Assembly (NCBI GenBank): GCA_964463915.1
Contig: CAYXEH010000044.1
Location: forward strand, 1-22,224
Reading direction: 5' to 3'
Length of the DNA stretch: 22,224 bases
Source of the DNA: PUPG01 sp964463915
Lineage (GTDB): Bacteria; Bacteroidota; Bacteroidia; Bacteroidales; UBA7960
Part shown: positions 21,253 to 22,224 of the stretch, in pieces
How positions within the stretch are numbered: position 1 is the first letter of the stretch
Layout: each line of letters begins with the position of its first letter
Made by a program: the position numbers and the translations under genes
The notes under the pieces: model-generated
What the model was told of the DNA's origin: nothing
The model's input: only the letters and a program-made list of their open reading frames with translations
Database searches by the model: none

Positions 21253-22176
21253 ATGAAGAAAGTTCTTGTAGCAACTGTAAAGCCTTTTGCTCCTGCTGCA
21301 GTAGACGGCATCCGGGAAGTGCTGGACAAAGCAGGGTATGAAATGGTATTGCTGGAAAAATATACCTCTCCCGACGAGTGGAAAGAGGCTGCCGCTGATG
21401 TGGATGCCATGATCATCCGCAGTGACAAGGCCACGGCTGATATCATAGAAGCAGCCAAAAACCTTAAGGTGATTGTAAGGGCCGGTGCCGGTTACGACAA
21501 TGTGGACCTGGATGCCTGCAACAAAAATGACGTGGTGGCCATGAATACCCCCGGTCAGAACTCCAACGCGGTGGCCGAACTGGCATTCGGCATGATGCTG
21601 TATCATGTGAGGAAAGGTTTTGACGGCAGTTCAGGTACCGAATTGCGTGGCAAGAAACTGGGAATCCATGCTTATGGCCACGTAGGTAAATTCGTGGCGG
21701 ACATCGCCAAAGGATTTGGTATGGACCTGTATGCCTTTGATCCCTTTGTGGACAATGCCGAAATAGAGAAGGACGGAATCAAGCCGCTCAGCTCAGAGCA
21801 GGAGCTATACAAAACATGCAATTTTGTTTCCCTGCATATCCCGGCCAACGATAAAACCAGGAAATCGATCGGTTATGACCTGCTTTCCTTGATGCCCAAA
21901 AATGGCGTGTTGGTCAATACCGCCAGGAAAGAGGTGATCGATGAGGAAGGCTTGCTGAAGCTCATGAAAGAGCGTTCCGATTTCAGTTATTTATCGGATG
22001 TGGCACCCGACTGCCGTGAGGAAATTGAAAGCAAATACCCCGGACGGTATGTGTTTACCGCCAAGAAAATGGGCGCACAAACCTCCGAAGCCAATATTAA
22101 CGCAGGAATTGCAGCGGCGACGCAGATTGTGAATTACCTGGAGAAGGGAGATACTACCTTCCAGGTAAATAAATAA
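21253..22176 (+). CDS. serA: D-3-phosphoglycerate dehydrogenase, short form
   Basis: NAD-dependent enzyme that oxidises 3-phosphoglycerate to 3-phosphohydroxypyruvate, the first step of serine synthesis. At 307 residues it lacks the C-terminal ACT domain through which serine inhibits the E. coli type. The catalytic Arg is Arg225 in NTARKEVID. The nucleotide-binding loop reads AYGHVG (140-145), with Ala where GxGxxG has its first Gly. The usual catalytic His is replaced: TAKKMGAQT (269-277) aligns with TPHIGGST, putting Lys272 at the His site. The usual catalytic Glu site aligns with Cys254/Asp253. These changes agree with what I recall of Bacteroidales and Entamoeba enzymes, so it is probably active. 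serC is directly upstream and makes the role clear. Confidence 0.93.
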   Translation: MKKVLVATVKPFAPAAVDGIREVLDKAGYEMVLLEKYTSPDEWKEAAADVDAMIIRSDKATADIIEAAKNLKVIVRAGAGYDNVDLDACNKNDVVAMNTPGQNSNAVAELAFGMMLYHVRKGFDGSSGTELRGKKLGIHAYGHVGKFVADIAKGFGMDLYAFDPFVDNAEIEKDGIKPLSSEQELYKTCNFVSLHIPANDKTRKSIGYDLLSLMPKNGVLVNTARKEVIDEEGLLKLMKERSDFSYLSDVAPDCREEIESKYPGRYVFTAKKMGAQTSEANINAGIAAATQIVNYLEKGDTTFQVNK

Positions 22177-22180
22177 TGTA

Positions 22181-22224
22181 GTTGGTTGTTGGTTCTCATG
22201 GGCAGCGTGAAGGGGAAAACCAAC
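22181..22224 (+). terminator. Possible hairpin at the window end
   Basis: GTTGGTT occurs twice in tandem (22181-22187 and 22188-22194), and its complement AACCAAC is at 22218-22224, the last bases of the window. Either copy can form a 7-base stem. Whether a T-run follows cannot be seen. Confidence 0.35.

Noticed and set aside
1..22224. tRNA, rRNA, insertion sequence, prophage or defence genes
   Set aside because: No transposase, integrase, terminal repeats, restriction or toxin-antitoxin genes and no tRNA-like cloverleaf were recognised on reading; a tRNAscan/Infernal run was not possible.

Overview
The window looks like a piece of a Bacteroidota chromosome, most likely order Bacteroidales/Marinilabiliales (free-living or uncultured); a named genus cannot be supported. 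The evidence is: a DUF4293-type membrane protein and a LuxC-like acyl-CoA reductase of the kind common in this phylum; a Rho factor with a very long disordered N-terminal insert; a short SerA without an ACT domain whose catalytic-site residues match my memory of the Bacteroidales form; and several promoters with the phylum-type -7 box TAnnTTTG, three of them with a TTG/TTTG 19-20 bases upstream.

Layout, left to right. (1) 112-2241: copper P-type ATPase, convergent with rho (4386-2362); the gap between them holds two nested inverted repeats. (2) 4387-4681: divergent control region, followed by a DUF4293 membrane gene whose 3' end runs into three tandem 46-bp repeats and a bidirectional hairpin. 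(3) 8295-5316, minus strand: a tight three-gene operon of sodium:solute symporter, GNAT acetyltransferase and ornithine-racemase/YhfX-like PLP enzyme. (4) Plus strand: a YhcC-type radical SAM protein, an AbgT-family transporter ending in a textbook UUCG terminator, then a tandem universal stress protein and proline dehydrogenase. (5) 17315-13310, minus strand: an operon of exported protein-L-isoaspartate methyltransferase, membrane-embedded spermidine-synthase-like protein and TrmH-family RNA methyltransferase. (6) 18899-17400, minus strand: a LuxC-like acyl-CoA reductase inflated by three separate in-frame repeat arrays, one interrupted by a 100-N assembly gap. (7) Plus strand: an unrecognised secreted protein, then serC-serA, the first two steps of phosphorylated serine biosynthesis.

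Most of the window is housekeeping and core metabolism: metal export, transcription termination, serine synthesis, proline catabolism, RNA and protein methylation. I see no mobile element, CRISPR array, tRNA or rRNA and no defence locus. The most interesting items are the triple minisatellite acyl-CoA reductase, the symporter-acetyltransferase-racemase operon, the Rho disordered insert, the 46-bp repeats that contribute a terminator arm, the exported Pcm next to a membrane spermidine-synthase-like protein, and a possible attenuator ahead of serC. No single undescribed system is demonstrated; the two operons of unknown substrate are the best candidates.
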